The notes beneath the pieces were generated by a model. It saw only the letters and a list, made by a program, of their open reading frames with translations, was not told the DNA's origin and searched no databases. Shown in pieces: positions 1 through 5,150 of a DNA stretch of 5,706 nucleotides. The stretch's first letter is position 1. Each line of letters starts with the position of its first letter. The stretch lies in contig JAODAY010000241.1 in assembly GCA_025463665.1 (NCBI GenBank), positions 1 through 5,706 of the forward strand. Reading direction: 5' to 3'. The stretch is from Microbacteriaceae bacterium. Lineage in GTDB: Bacteria; Actinomycetota; Actinomycetes; Actinomycetales; Microbacteriaceae. Position numbers and translations under genes: made by a program.

Positions 1-84
1 CAGGGTGCGCGCACTCTCGTGAAGTCCGGGCACCGTTGCCAGAATTTGTCTCAGGCTACGTCCGCTCGCGGCGGAGTACAAGTC

Positions 85-143
85 TCGGCCTCCCTGAGTC
101 GGCCTCACGACTGTAGGGTTCCAGTACGCGAACGACGAGGGAG
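85..143 (+). promoter_or_regulatory. Putative control region of the FAD-dependent dehydrogenase gene
   Basis: An exact 8-bp direct repeat, TCGGCCTC, occurs at 85-92 and 99-106, a spacing of 14 bp. A TAGGGT hexamer (114-119) fits the actinobacterial TAnnnT -10 pattern and would start transcription near 126. No good -35 lies at the usual distance; the direct repeat occupies that space, which would suit an activator-dependent promoter, but this is inference. GAGGGAG at 137-143 is a clear ribosome binding site 7 bases before ATG 151. A small hairpin (TCCGC/GCGGA, 61-75) sits further upstream. No gene could be identified in 1-84. Confidence 0.3.
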
Positions 144-150
144 TCAGTGC

Positions 151-1809
151 ATGCCGCAGCCGATGATCGACGCCGACACGATCGTCATCGGCGCGGGCCT
201 TGCGGGACTGGTCGCCACGGCCGAGCTGGTGGCGGTCGGCAAGCGCGTCACGGTGCTCGAGCAGGAACCGGAGGCGAGCTTCGGCGGCCAGGCGTGGTGG
301 TCGTTCGGCGGCCTCTTCATGATCGATTCCGCCGAACAGCGCCGGCTGGGCGTCAAGGACTCGCTCGAGTTGGCACGACAGGACTGGTTCGGCTCCGCCG
401 GCTTCGACCGCCCGGAGGACCACTGGCCCCGGCTGTGGGCGGAGGCCTACCTGCAGTTCGCCGCGGGCGAGAAACGCGCCTGGCTCGCCGAGCGCGGCAT
501 GAGGTTCTTCCCCGTCGTCGGCTGGGCGGAGCGCGGCGGTTACGGCGCAAACGGCCACGGCAACTCGGTGCCGCGTTTCCACATCACGTGGGGCACGGGT
601 CCCGGCGTGCTCGCCCCCTTCGAGCGGGCCGTGCGCGCGGGCGTCGAGCAGGGGCTGGTGACGCTGAAGTTCCGGCACAGGGTCGACGAACTGCTCGTCG
701 AGAATGGAGCCGTCGTCGGTGCGCGCGGCGCCGTTCTGGCGACGGATGCCGCGGCACGCGGCGTCGCGAGCAACCGCACCGTCACCGGGGACTTCGAGGC
801 CCGCGCGGGGGCGACGATCGTGACCAGCGGTGGCATTGGCGGCAACCACGCTCTCGTGCGTGCCCAGTGGCCCGCCCGCATGGGCGCCGCGCCGAAGAGC
901 ATGCTGAGCGGGGTACCGGCGCACGTCGACGGGCGCATGCTCGCCATCTCCGAGACCGCCGGCGCCACCCTCATCAACGGCGACCGCATGTGGCACTACG
1001 TGGAGGGCATCATGAACCACGACCCCGTGTGGGACAAGCACGGAATCCGCATCCTGCCCGGGCCTTCGAGCCTGTGGCTGGATGCCACAGGCTCCCGCCT
1101 GCCGGTGCCCCTGTTCCCCGGCTTCGACACCCTCGGCACCCTCGAGCACATCGCCGCCACGGGCCACGAGCACTCCTGGTTCGTGCTCACCCAGAAGATC
1201 ATCGAGAAGGAATTCGCGCTGTCGGGAAGCGAGCAGAACCCCGACCTCACCGGCAAGGACTACGGCCTTCTCGCCCGAAGGGTGCTGCCGGGCGCACCAG
1301 CCCCGGTCGAGGCGTTCAAGAACCGCGGCGCCGACTTCGTGGTCGCCTCGACCCTCGACGAGCTCATCTCCGGCATGCAGGCTCTGAGTCCCGACGTCGC
1401 GATCGACGCGGACCGCGTGCGCAGCGAGGTCGTGGCCCGAGACCGTGAGCTCGACAACGACTTCTCCAAAGACGCGCAGATCACTGCGATCCGGCAGGCG
1501 AGGCACTACCTCGGCGACAAACTCATCCGGGTCGCGGCGCCGCACAAGCTGCTCGATCCCAAGGCCGGCCCGCTCATCGCGGTGAAGCTGCATATCCTCA
1601 CCCGCAAGAGTCTCGGCGGCATCCAGACCAACCTCGACGGGCAGGCGCTCTCATCAGATGGGCTGCCCATCCCGGGGCTGTTCGCCGCGGGCGAGGCGAG
1701 CGGGTTCGGCGGGGGCGGGATGCACGGCTACCGCTCCCTCGAGGGCACTTTCCTCGGCGGCTGCATCTTCAGCGGACGCTCGGCCGCTCGAGCCGTGGCG
1801 CGTGCCTGA
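151..1809 (+). CDS. FAD-binding dehydrogenase (COG3573 type)
   Basis: This is a 552-residue flavoprotein oxidoreductase of the fumarate reductase/3-ketosteroid dehydrogenase superfamily. The N-terminus carries the Rossmann dinucleotide-binding motif GAGLAG (residues 14-19), ending in the ribose-binding acidic residue of VTVLEQE (E37). A GGQAWWSFGGLFM segment follows, which I associate with the COG3573 subgroup. The C-terminal FAD-closing region has AAGE (512-515) and the glycine-rich GFGGGGMHG (518-526). The length matches the family, and no signal peptide or membrane segment is visible, so it is probably cytosolic. The natural substrate is unknown; an acyl-, keto- or steroid-like CH-CH donor is a family-based guess. 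The reading frame stays open upstream to the window edge, but ATG 151 is chosen because GAGGGAG lies 7 bases before it and the 44 extra residues from GTG 19 look non-coding. It appears monocistronic: the next supported gene downstream is only the possible small ORF at 1922. Confidence 0.93.
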   Translation: MPQPMIDADTIVIGAGLAGLVATAELVAVGKRVTVLEQEPEASFGGQAWWSFGGLFMIDSAEQRRLGVKDSLELARQDWFGSAGFDRPEDHWPRLWAEAYLQFAAGEKRAWLAERGMRFFPVVGWAERGGYGANGHGNSVPRFHITWGTGPGVLAPFERAVRAGVEQGLVTLKFRHRVDELLVENGAVVGARGAVLATDAAARGVASNRTVTGDFEARAGATIVTSGGIGGNHALVRAQWPARMGAAPKSMLSGVPAHVDGRMLAISETAGATLINGDRMWHYVEGIMNHDPVWDKHGIRILPGPSSLWLDATGSRLPVPLFPGFDTLGTLEHIAATGHEHSWFVLTQKIIEKEFALSGSEQNPDLTGKDYGLLARRVLPGAPAPVEAFKNRGADFVVASTLDELISGMQALSPDVAIDADRVRSEVVARDRELDNDFSKDAQITAIRQARHYLGDKLIRVAAPHKLLDPKAGPLIAVKLHILTRKSLGGIQTNLDGQALSSDGLPIPGLFAAGEASGFGGGGMHGYRSLEGTFLGGCIFSGRSAARAVARA

Positions 1810-1921
1810 CGGTCACTGTTCGTCTCCCGTGCACGCCGCCTTCACATGGCACGCGCATCCTGAAATCCCTGACTCGAAACGCCCCGTCCGATTCGTCCAG
1901 GCTCTCGAGAACGGATGCCAC

Positions 1922-2050
1922 ATGCGCCACCTCTCCATCGCCGGGAACGTCGAACGCCCGCTGGGCGGGCCGACTACGCCGATGCCCGCCTCCGCGCTCG
2001 AACTGCAGGCCCTGCGCCACCGCCTGGGAACGGCGCAGGACGAGGACTGA
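1922..2050 (+). CDS. Possible small protein of 42 residues, unknown
   Basis: A short open frame begins at ATG 1922 and stops with TGA 9 bases before the convergent stop of the hydrolase gene. I do not recognise the product. In favour of it being real: 38 of its 42 sense codons end in G or C, as strong as the neighbouring genes, and the bias falls in the same frame upstream of the ATG. The protein has a proline/glycine-rich middle (ERPLGGPTTPMP) and a Leu/Arg-rich helical-looking tail (ALELQALRHRLG) ending in acidic residues. No signal peptide or membrane segment is visible. The ribosome binding site is weak (GGA at 1913-1915, 6 bases before the ATG), and no promoter stands out in 1810-1921. 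It could be a genuine microprotein, the remnant of a longer gene, or chance in GC-rich DNA. Confidence 0.4.
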   Translation: MRHLSIAGNVERPLGGPTTPMPASALELQALRHRLGTAQDED

Positions 2051-2059
2051 TCCAGCCCG

Positions 2060-2914
2060 TCAGACCGGCGGCCTGGTCGCCCGTTCACGAACGAAGGCGA
2101 GCGCGATCTCCGCGACACCGCGCCAGCCATGGTCGATGGTGAGCGAATGCCCCCGACCCGGAATCTCGACGAGTTCGGTGAGGGAGGGGTTCGCGCCCTG
2201 CAACGCGAAGATTGCGTTCTGCACCGCGGGAGTGGCGATCACGTCCTCCGTTCCGGCGATGAGCAACAGGGGTCCGCGCTCGTGGTTGCGGGTGTCGACC
2301 CGTGCCCCGCTGAACGGGTTGACGTTTGCCGTGACCGCCTGCAGGAGCGGCACCCCTGACGCGGGCACTATGAAGGTGTGAAAGAGTTCGCTGGCCTCAT
2401 TCTCCGGCACGGCATTCGCCCACTCGGCAACGAACCGCTCGAAGCTCGGCGCGACCGAGCGACCGGTAACCGCCTCCCCCACCACGGATGCCGCGTTCCG
2501 CACCATCGCCAGAGGCACGTGCGTCACACCGCGAAAGGGCACGGACGCGATCGCCACCGTCACCGATGCGACTCCCTCCCCGGCGACGCGCTGGGCGAGC
2601 AGCGCGCCGAACGAGTGGCCGACCACCGCGGGAGCGGCGCTCAGCGCCTCCACGACCGCGAGCATGTGGGCGACAACCTCGTCGATGCCCGCGCCGGCGG
2701 CGACCCTCGGGGTGCCGACCGCCTCCTCGACGGTCTCCGGCTCCCGCGGCCAGGCCGGGGCGAGGGTCACGTACCCCTGCTCCTCGAAGAATTCCCGCCA
2801 TCGGTCCCAGCTGTCGGCGAGGAGCCAGAGCCCGTGCACGAACACGACCGGACGCCTGCCCGACGCGTTGGCACGCGCGATCTGCTCGCGCTCCCTGACG
2901 GTGAATGGTGCCAT
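2060..2914 (-). CDS. Alpha/beta-fold hydrolase
   Basis: This 284-residue protein has the complete signature of a serine alpha/beta hydrolase. The oxyanion-hole motif VFVHGLW carries HG at 27-28, the nucleophile elbow GHSFG places Ser at 101, the acid is Asp224 in LIAGTEDVI, and the catalytic histidine is His256 in GRGHS. A lid or cap region lies roughly at residues 125-210. There is no signal peptide, so it is likely cytosolic. The substrate cannot be told; esterase, lipase-like and epoxide/haloalkane-type activities all occur in this fold, and a Ser nucleophile argues against the last two. The frame extends upstream to 3091, but ATG at 2914-2912 is chosen because GAGGG (2923-2919) precedes it by 4 bases and because the extension would run through the repeat-rich promoter region. 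It is divergent from the zinc-finger gene and convergent with the small ORF. Confidence 0.94.
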   Translation of the reverse strand: MAPFTVREREQIARANASGRRPVVFVHGLWLLADSWDRWREFFEEQGYVTLAPAWPREPETVEEAVGTPRVAAGAGIDEVVAHMLAVVEALSAAPAVVGHSFGALLAQRVAGEGVASVTVAIASVPFRGVTHVPLAMVRNAASVVGEAVTGRSVAPSFERFVAEWANAVPENEASELFHTFIVPASGVPLLQAVTANVNPFSGARVDTRNHERGPLLLIAGTEDVIATPAVQNAIFALQGANPSLTELVEIPGRGHSLTIDHGWRGVAEIALAFVRERATRPPV

Positions 2915-2916
2915 GG

Positions 2917-2927
2917 TGCCCTCGACA
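2917..2927 (-). repeat. Third copy of the TGTCGAGGG element, over the hydrolase ribosome binding site
   Basis: The 11-mer TGCCCTCGACA at 2917-2927 is repeated exactly at 3030-3040. On the minus strand it reads TGTCGAGGGCA. It contains the GAGGG ribosome binding site of the hydrolase gene and ends 2 bases before its start codon. With the two arms of the inverted repeat, this makes three copies of TGTCGAGGG within 125 bp. I saw no other exact copy in the window. Confidence 0.8.
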
Positions 2928-2961
2928 CAACAATGGTGGCGGCACAGCGCCGTCACGACCG

Positions 2962-2990
2962 AGGGTAGGTCGTCGACGAGCGAATGTCGA
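2962..2990 (-). promoter_or_regulatory. Predicted promoter of the alpha/beta hydrolase gene
   Basis: Read on the minus strand, TCGACA (2990-2985) is a 5-of-6 match to the TTGACA -35 consensus. After a 17-bp spacer comes TACCCT (2967-2962), a common actinobacterial TAnnnT -10. The predicted start is near 2955, giving a leader of about 40 bases that contains the GAGGG ribosome binding site. The -35 lies inside the left arm of the 11-bp inverted repeat (2983-2993), and the spacer contains the perfect palindrome TCGTCGACGA (2970-2979). A protein bound to either would block RNA polymerase. Confidence 0.55.
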
Positions 2991-3042
2991 GGGGATGCCT
3001 CTTGGCGGGGGCTTTGTCCAGCCCCCCTCTGCCCTCGACATT
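2983..3042. repeat. Perfect 11-bp inverted repeat enclosing a GC hairpin
   Basis: AATGTCGAGGG (2983-2993) and CCCTCGACATT (3032-3042) are exact reverse complements separated by 38 bp. Inside lies a second perfect stem, GGGGGC (3007-3012) with GCCCCC (3021-3026), around the 8-base loop TTTGTCCA. The element sits in the middle of the spacer between two divergent genes, so it is not a transcription terminator in the usual position. Each arm contains TCGACA, facing outward towards its own gene. The left one has a well-placed -10 (hydrolase gene); the right one (3035-3040) has only TCTTCA at 17 bp, a poor -10. The most likely role is a shared operator for both genes; a small insertion remnant is possible but there is no target-site duplication or coding content. 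Confidence 0.75.
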
Positions 3043-3066
3043 GCGTGGGAGACAATGTCTTCACGC
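3043..3066 (+). promoter_or_regulatory. Dyad-symmetric element just upstream of the zinc-finger gene
   Basis: Outer arms GCGTG (3043-3047) and CACGC (3062-3066) flank an inner palindrome AGACA-A-TGTCT (3050-3060). The two halves are slightly offset by two bases (GG) on one side against one (T) on the other. It abuts the right arm of the inverted repeat and ends 6 bases before the AGAGGA ribosome binding site (3073-3078) of the gene starting at 3083. It could be an operator over the promoter or start site, or a hairpin in the 5' leader. No confident -10 for this gene could be chosen; GACAAT at 3051-3056, inside the dyad, is the best candidate but lacks a matching -35. Confidence 0.5.
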
Positions 3067-3082
3067 GAGACGAGAGGACAGC

Positions 3083-3445
3083 ATGTCGCACTCAGGAATC
3101 GACCCACAAGCAGCTCCGAGCGGAACCGGATGCGTCGAGTGCGATGCGAACGGCGGGTGGTGGCTGCACTTGCGCCGCTGCGCCCAGTGCGGGCACGTCG
3201 GGTGCTGCGACGACTCGCCGTCGCGCCACGCCAGCGAGCACTTCAGGGAGACCGGCCACCCGATTGTGCAGAGTTTCGAACCCGGCGAGGTGTGGTTCTG
3301 GAACTACGAGACCTCGCAGAAGATGCTCGGGCCGACGCTCGCCCCGCCGCAGCACCACTCGGCGGACCAGGGCGTGCCCGGTCCCACCGAGCGGGTTCCC
3401 CAGGACTGGGAGAGCCACATCCGGCTGGTCAGGCAGCGCCAGTAA
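3083..3445 (+). CDS. Free-standing UBP-type zinc finger protein
   Basis: A 120-residue protein almost entirely made of one zf-UBP (ZnF-UBP/BUZ) domain. Candidate zinc ligands are in the expected order: C17-x2-C20, C33-x2-C36 (RRCAQCGHVGCC), C41 or C42, then H49, H53 and H59 in SRHASEHFRETGHP. The aromatic stretch EVWFWNYE (69-76) follows, as in ubiquitin-binding relatives. In eukaryotes this domain binds the free C-terminal Gly-Gly of ubiquitin; in bacteria the partner and role are not established to my knowledge. The last 40 residues are proline-rich and probably flexible, ending QDWESHIRLVRQRQ. No signal peptide or membrane segment is seen. ATG 3083 is preferred because AGAGGA lies 4 bases upstream; the longer frame from ATG 2984 would translate the promoter repeats. 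It is divergent from the hydrolase and shares its repeat-rich control region. Confidence 0.93.
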   Translation: MSHSGIDPQAAPSGTGCVECDANGGWWLHLRRCAQCGHVGCCDDSPSRHASEHFRETGHPIVQSFEPGEVWFWNYETSQKMLGPTLAPPQHHSADQGVPGPTERVPQDWESHIRLVRQRQ

Positions 3446-3457
3446 CCGGCTCGCGGA

Positions 3458-3497
3458 TCAGCGCCCCTCGGTCAGTCGCCCCCGGTCAGCGCCCCAG
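3458..3497 (-). repeat. 14-bp tandem repeat at the end of the 225-residue protein gene
   Basis: Three units start at exactly 14-bp intervals (3458, 3472 and 3486): TCAGCGCCCCTCGG, TCAGTCGCCCCCGG and TCAGCGCCCC. The third unit contains the stop codon and last codons of the minus-strand gene. Read on that strand, the gene's final bases GGGGCGCTGA are followed by two near copies that also end in TGA. It fills most of the 40-bp gap between two convergent genes. It forms no obvious long hairpin. Confidence 0.7.
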
Positions 3498-4163
3498 CAG
3501 CGACGAGCGTCGTTTCGTGAGCACGTGTCCACGCCTGGTGGTCAGCCGCACCCACGGTGCGGTTTCGAACACCCTAATCTCGTCGTCCTCACCGAGGAAG
3601 CCGAGGCTCAGCGCGGCGAAACCGGCGCCGGCCGGGATGTGATCGAAACCGGGAATCGGCCTGCCCCACACCTGCGAGCGCACCTTGTGCACGATCTGTT
3701 CGCCCGTGCCCGTGGGAATCGCGGCGGCAATCTCGTCGATGCCCGCGCGGGCGGTCGAGTCGAGCGCGGCGGCGGAGGCCGGAGCGAGCGGTGACCACCC
3801 GCCACGAGGCGGGGAGATGGCAGCCCACGATGCGGTCTTGCCCGACGCGGGGAGGGCGACCGTCACGGCGGTCGTGGCATCCGCGGTGCCGAGACGGGGA
3901 GAGCGCAGGCGATCGAGCAGCGCGCCGACCGGCACGACGACGTCGAGGCTTTCGGTCGCGGGCAGGGCGAAGGTGCGCAGGCCGAGCACGGTGGGGCTGT
4001 CGTCGAGTATGCCGGAAGGGTAGAAGACCGCGACGTAGACGGCGAGCACCCCGCCCCCGCCGATGAGCCTGACGGAACCGTCGTCGATCCGCGCCGCCCG
4101 GCTCAGATAGGTGATGAGATCGTCGACGGCGAGGGGATCCTGCAGGGTGATTGAGTGGCTCAT
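3486..4163 (-). CDS. Conserved-looking protein of unknown function, 225 residues
   Basis: I do not recognise a named family. The protein is soluble-looking: the only strongly hydrophobic run, GGGGVLAVYVAVF (35-47), is short, interrupted and more like a buried beta strand than a membrane helix, and no signal peptide is present. Distinctive segments are the glycine run RLIGGGGVLAVY (33-43), SPPRGGWSPL (117-126), SQVWGRPIPGFDHIP (163-177) and a basic tail, VLTKRRSSLLGR. The composition is rich in Ala, Thr and Pro. ATG 4163-4161 is chosen over the longer frame (to 4391) because AGGA (4173-4170) precedes it by 6 bases and the extension would run antisense through tesB. It is divergent from tesB with only 22 bp between start codons, which suggests coordinated expression. 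High G/C at third positions supports a real gene. Confidence 0.85.
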   Translation of the reverse strand: MSHSITLQDPLAVDDLITYLSRAARIDDGSVRLIGGGGVLAVYVAVFYPSGILDDSPTVLGLRTFALPATESLDVVVPVGALLDRLRSPRLGTADATTAVTVALPASGKTASWAAISPPRGGWSPLAPASAAALDSTARAGIDEIAAAIPTGTGEQIVHKVRSQVWGRPIPGFDHIPAGAGFAALSLGFLGEDDEIRVFETAPWVRLTTRRGHVLTKRRSSLLGR

Positions 4164-4178
4164 CGCAGGTCCTAAACT
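4151..4178 (+). promoter_or_regulatory. Predicted tesB promoter with shared symmetric -10
   Basis: TTGAGT (4151-4156), a 16-bp spacer and TAAACT (4173-4178) form a good sigma-A-type promoter. Its -35 lies inside the first codons of the divergent gene. The expected start, about 7 bases after the -10, falls on or next to the ATG at 4186, and there is no usable ribosome binding site (AGGG at 4181-4184 is only 1 base from the ATG). This indicates a leaderless mRNA. The core TAAACTA reads TAGTTTA on the other strand, so the same bases offer TAGTTT (4179-4174) as a -10 for the divergent gene, though without a clear -35. Confidence 0.6.
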
Positions 4179-4185
4179 ACAGGGC

Positions 4186-5079
4186 ATGACGACGATCGAC
4201 CCGGCGACCGGGCACCACGCTGTAAACGGACTGCTCGAGGCGCTGGATCTGACCGACACCGGTGCCCGCACGAGCGAGGACATTTTCACCGGTCCCAGCA
4301 TCTGGCAGCCGCTCGGTCGAGTCTTCGGCGGGCAGGTTCTCGCGCAGTCGCTCGTCGCGGCGATGCGGACTCTCGGCGAGGAGCGCATCATCCACTCGCT
4401 GCACGGCTACTTTCTGCGCCCCGGCGACGTGAAGAAGCCCATCACATTCTCGGTCGACCGCATTCACGACGGGCGCTCCTTCTCGACCAGGCGCACCCAG
4501 GCCTACCAGGACGGCTTGCCGATCCTCTCGATGATCGCGTCGTTCCAGGACTCCGACGAGGGGCTCGAGCACCAGGTGCCGATGCCTGCCGGCATGCCCG
4601 AGCCGGAGTCGCTGCCGAGCGCAGCCGAGACGCTCGCCGGAGTCGACAACCCTATAGCGGAGGCGTGGGCCACCGGCCGCGCCTTCGACATGCGGCACGT
4701 TCCCGGACCTGTGTACTTCAGCGTCGAGGGCGAGCACGTGCCGCATCAGGCTGTGTGGTTCAAGGCGCAAAGCCGCCTGCCCGATGACCCCAATCTGCAC
4801 CGTGCCGCGCTCGCCTATGCGAGCGACTACTCGCTGCTCGAACCGATCATGCGCGCACACGGGGTCGCCTGGGCGACGCCGGGCCTCAAGGCCGCGAGCC
4901 TCGACCACGCGATGTGGTTCCACCGATTCGGGCGTGTCGACGAGTGGCTGCTCTATGTGCAGGAGTCGCCGAACGCGGTGGGCGGACGCGGACTGTCGAT
5001 GGGTCGCATCTACTCGCGCGACGGGTCGCTGCTCGCGAGCGTCGCGCAGGAGGGAATGGTGCGGGTTCCGCGCCCCTGA
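4186..5079 (+). CDS. tesB: Acyl-CoA thioesterase II
   Basis: A 297-residue double-hotdog thioesterase that hydrolyses acyl-CoA to free fatty acid and CoA in the cytosol. The first hotdog carries GRVFGGQVLAQS (44-55) and HSLHGYFLRPGD (70-81), both typical of TesB. The second carries the active-site region: Asp214 in YASDYSLL, Ser238 in AASLDHAMWFHR and Gln288 in VAQEGMVR. By alignment from memory these match the Asp-Thr-Gln triad of E. coli TesB, with Ser in place of Thr. The length fits the family. ATG 4186 is the only sensible start; it lies 22 bp from the divergent start codon and appears leaderless. Its role may be controlling acyl-CoA pools or releasing poorly degradable acyl groups. It is convergent with another thioesterase gene downstream, across a GC hairpin. 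Confidence 0.96.
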   Translation: MTTIDPATGHHAVNGLLEALDLTDTGARTSEDIFTGPSIWQPLGRVFGGQVLAQSLVAAMRTLGEERIIHSLHGYFLRPGDVKKPITFSVDRIHDGRSFSTRRTQAYQDGLPILSMIASFQDSDEGLEHQVPMPAGMPEPESLPSAAETLAGVDNPIAEAWATGRAFDMRHVPGPVYFSVEGEHVPHQAVWFKAQSRLPDDPNLHRAALAYASDYSLLEPIMRAHGVAWATPGLKAASLDHAMWFHRFGRVDEWLLYVQESPNAVGGRGLSMGRIYSRDGSLLASVAQEGMVRVPRP

Positions 5080-5100
5080 CGTTTCCGATGACGTCCGGCT

Positions 5101-5150
5101 TCAGCGCCGCCTGGTCTCAGCGGCGCCTGGTGTTTCAGCGGCGCTTGGTG
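5101..5150 (-). repeat. Tandem copies of the thioesterase gene end (16-18 bp period)
   Basis: Units begin at 5101 (TCAGCGCCGCCTGGTC), 5117 (TCAGCGGCGCCTGGTG, plus TT) and 5135 (TCAGCGGCGCTTGGTG, plus AA). The last is the true 3' end of the minus-strand thioesterase gene, whose final codons are TTC ACC AAG CGC CGC TGA. The next unit downstream on that strand reads AAC ACC AGG CGC CGC TGA, in the same phase with its own stop; the third is more diverged. A similar arrangement occurs at the end of the other minus-strand gene (3458-3497). Confidence 0.7.
5104..5126 (+). terminator. Possible terminator hairpin between tesB and the convergent thioesterase gene
   Basis: GCGCCGC (5104-5110) and GCGGCGC (5120-5126) form a perfect 7-bp GC stem with a 9-base loop. 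It begins 24 bases after the tesB stop. The tail on the plus strand, CTGGTGTTTC, has only a short T run, so classical intrinsic termination would be weak, but U-poor hairpins are common at actinobacterial gene ends. It could serve both convergent genes. The hairpin is built from two units of the tandem repeat at this site. Confidence 0.4.

Noticed and set aside
1..33. Start of a leftward gene from GTG on the minus strand at 33-31, or the tail of a rightward gene ending at 22
   Set aside because: Only 7-11 codons are visible, with no ribosome binding site or recognisable motif; either is possible but cannot be supported.
19..150. N-terminal extension of the dehydrogenase from GTG 19
   Set aside because: The extra 44 residues look non-coding, and a clear ribosome binding site (GAGGGAG) marks ATG 151, which begins right before the Rossmann motif.
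147..1448. Long arginine-rich frame overlapping the dehydrogenase gene
   Set aside because: It is the out-of-frame shadow of a GC-rich gene: the product is dominated by Arg, Gly and Pro and has no domain.
1800..1854. GCGTGCC/GGCACGC inverted repeat at the end of the dehydrogenase gene as a terminator
   Set aside because: The 41-base loop is too long and there is no T run; a stable hairpin is unlikely.
3007..3026. GC hairpin as an intrinsic terminator
   Set aside because: It lies between two divergent genes, where no transcript is expected to end, and lacks a T run.
2983..3042. Inverted repeat as the ends of a miniature mobile element
   Set aside because: No flanking target-site duplication and no second copy in the window; the placement of promoter elements in the arms fits an operator better.
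2664..3794. 376-residue plus-strand frame spanning the hydrolase, spacer and zinc-finger gene
   Set aside because: It overlaps three better-supported genes in other frames and its product is low-complexity Arg/Ser/Pro.
4177..4923. 248-residue minus-strand frame antisense to tesB
   Set aside because: It lies wholly opposite a clear TesB family gene and shows no domain of its own.
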